Assembly: GCF_026625745.1 (NCBI RefSeq)
Contig: NZ_CP113061.1
Coordinates: 930,001-994,000, forward strand
Direction of reading: 5' to 3'
DNA length: 64,000 bases
From: Asticcacaulis sp. SL142
GTDB lineage: Bacteria; Pseudomonadota; Alphaproteobacteria; Caulobacterales; Caulobacteraceae
The position numbers and the translations under genes are program-made. Numbering within the stretch: position 1 is the first letter of the stretch; each line of letters begins with the position of its first letter. Shown here piece by piece: positions 62,700-64,000 of the stretch. The notes under the pieces are model-generated. The model saw only the letters and a program-made list of their open reading frames with translations, ran no database searches and was not told the DNA's origin.

Positions 62700-64000
62700 T
62701 TACCGGTCACTGTTGCGGTAGGTTTCGGCGATGCGCTTTTCCAGTTCGTCGACAAACACCTGATTGTCGGCGGAGATATTATCAAGCTGACTGGTCAGAT
62801 AGTTGTAGCCAAACAGGGCCGGGATCGCGACCGCAAGACCGGCCACGGTCGCAAGCAAAGCGGCCGCAATACCCGGGGCGATGGCGGTGATATTGACTTC
62901 ACCGGCCGCCGCCACACCCGCAAAGGTGATCATAACCCCCAAGACCGTCCCCAAAAGGCCCAGGAACGGACCGCCGGAGATCGCAATGGTCAACAGCACC
63001 ATCCACTTGGCCAGGCGCTGTTCTTCGCGCACATGGCCGGCATCAAGGGCGGAGCGGATCGCCGCCACCGATTGCGGGGCAATGGCATATTTTGAGCCCA
63101 GATCTTTGGCCTCTGCCATCCGCTGGCGCAGTTCGTCCTGACCGATCGAGAACAGACGCGCCACAGAGGCGTTAGGGTGCTGCGACGACAGATCCTTATT
63201 GGTCAGGCCCGTATGAGCCCCCTGGCCGCGCGTCGCCGTCTGATAGATCTCAAGGAACTTGCGGTTGGCCCGGTTGGTGCGGCCAAACAATTGCCCCTTC
63301 ATGACCATGATGATCCAGGAGAGCACCGACATGATCGTCAGCAGAATGATCACCACCCAGGCATCCGGGGTCAGGGCGCTGATCAGGATGCGCATGTAGT
63401 CGTGATTAGCCGCACCGGCATCCTCAGCCTCGGTCGCCACAGTGGCAAACCCGGACGAGCGTCCCTGAGACTGGGCCTGAAGGGCGATATAGGCCGCCGA
63501 GCGGGCGGCATTGGCACGATTAACTTCGTCGATATCGCCGCTAAAGCCCGTGACACCTGAGACTGTACCAATAACCTCTTCGCCGCCCAGTTCAGGTAAG
63601 GCCGCGGCAAACGATCCGGCGGGTGCGCCATTGACGTAAAGTGTCACCGTCTCGCCATCGGCCGTGGCCGCCACATGGGCCCAGGTGCCTTCCGGCAAAG
63701 GGGTTGCCGCGACCGCCTCATTGGCGCCCAGACGCACGAAAGGCGCACCGTCGCGAAGCCCGACGGTCAGGCGCGATGGTGCCCCTTCCCCACCCGCGCT
63801 CAGCTTGGTGTAGAGCACGGTATCTCCGGCCACGGCCACACCGGCCGCCGGTTTAACCCAGGCCGAGACCGTCATCTTGCCGCCCGCGGGCACATTGAGC
63901 GACGCACTGGGGGCCACTCGCACCTGGCTTTGGGCGTTAAGGCTCAACCCCCCGGCAATCAGGCCTTCCAGCGTTGGCTTGGTATTGGCCGCACTCAGGC
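62700..64000 (-). CDS. exbB: ExbB/TolQ/MotA-type protein with N-terminal LamG-like domain, start outside window
   Basis: The frame is open to the end of the window, so the N-terminus is missing; 432 residues are visible. The first 170 form a concanavalin/LamG-like domain (MTVSAWVKPAAGVAVAGDTV, GTWAHVAATADGETVTLYVN, GFSGDIDEVNRANAARSA). Then come a membrane helix (AWVVIILLTIMSVLSWIIMV), a cytoplasmic loop with ARLFSIGQDELRQRMAEAKD, and two helices of the MotA/TolQ/ExbB domain (GGPFLGLLGTVLGVMITFAG, ITAIAPGIAAALLATVAGLA, VAIPALFGYNY). Such fusions occur in Caulobacter and Sphingomonas relatives. The periplasmic lectin-like part could sense a glycan. First visible gene of the giant-adhesin block. 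Confidence 0.9.
   Translation of the reverse strand, partial: LSAANTKPTLEGLIAGGLSLNAQSQVRVAPSASLNVPAGGKMTVSAWVKPAAGVAVAGDTVLYTKLSAGGEGAPSRLTVGLRDGAPFVRLGANEAVAATPLPEGTWAHVAATADGETVTLYVNGAPAGSFAAALPELGGEEVIGTVSGVTGFSGDIDEVNRANAARSAAYIALQAQSQGRSSGFATVATEAEDAGAANHDYMRILISALTPDAWVVIILLTIMSVLSWIIMVMKGQLFGRTNRANRKFLEIYQTATRGQGAHTGLTNKDLSSQHPNASVARLFSIGQDELRQRMAEAKDLGSKYAIAPQSVAAIRSALDAGHVREEQRLAKWMVLLTIAISGGPFLGLLGTVLGVMITFAGVAAAGEVNITAIAPGIAAALLATVAGLAVAIPALFGYNYLTSQLDNISADNQVFVDELEKRIAETYRNSDR

Overview
The window looks like chromosomal DNA of an alphaproteobacterium of the Caulobacterales, most like Asticcacaulis or Caulobacter. The evidence is three large TonB-dependent receptors with carbohydrate-type neighbours, a FecI/FecR/receptor signalling set, DUF1501/DUF1800, SapC and OmpH-like proteins, GC-rich extragenic palindromes, and a tRNA-fMet fragment of alphaproteobacterial type. 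This placement is inferred from gene content; no marker gene was compared.

Layout. 1-8.7 kb: mostly housekeeping genes (3' part of leuA, ung, a zinc alcohol dehydrogenase, an RluA-type pseudouridine synthase, dgt, glutathione peroxidase, a MOSC protein), then a PadR-DUF1700-DUF2807 envelope operon and an ArsC/Spx-like protein. 8.7-16 kb: two small unknown proteins, a GH130 enzyme, a DUF1800-DUF1501 pair, and a sugar-uptake pair of an MFS transporter (broken by an in-frame TAG) and a GH43 enzyme behind a LacI-type palindrome. 16-24.3 kb: a complete kdp potassium-transport operon (31-aa leader protein, kdpF, A, B, C, D, E) with a terminator-like hairpin over its first ribosome binding site and a large palindromic repeat between kdpA and kdpB. 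24.2-33 kb: FecR and an ECF sigma factor divergent from a receptor with an STN signalling domain, a secreted HD-domain protein, and a paralogous receptor broken by a frameshift. 33.4-42.4 kb: a tightly overlapping operon of DUF1080 hydrolase, ApbE-like protein, two exported Gfo/Idh/MocA oxidoreductases and a small membrane protein, then a FadR-type GntR regulator and a third receptor. Copies of an 11-bp motif close to TGGCCTTACCA lie around these genes and suggest a common regulon for a 3-keto-glycoside pathway.

42.9-45.2 kb is a scar of mobile DNA: a transposase start, the displaced 3' end of tRNA-fMet with its terminator, a frameshifted tyrosine integrase next to it, a decayed hypothetical gene and a second decayed integrase. 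The geometry implies that an integrated element starts at about 43.1 kb and extends rightward; its far end is not in the window.

45.2-64 kb is one same-strand block, in transcription order: ExbB with an N-terminal LamG-like domain (start outside the window), ExbD, TonB, a porin, a secreted coiled-coil protein, a 4,244-residue filamentous-haemagglutinin-like exoprotein, SapC and an OmpH/Skp-like chaperone. The giant protein has a duplicated N-terminal secretion-type domain and ends in an STN domain, the module usually found at the N-terminus of secretins and TonB receptors. This TonB-linked giant adhesin locus is the best candidate here for an uncharacterised system.

Several genes carry single-base lesions (MFS transporter, second receptor, integrase, one hypothetical). 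They may be real pseudogenes or assembly errors; raw reads would decide.
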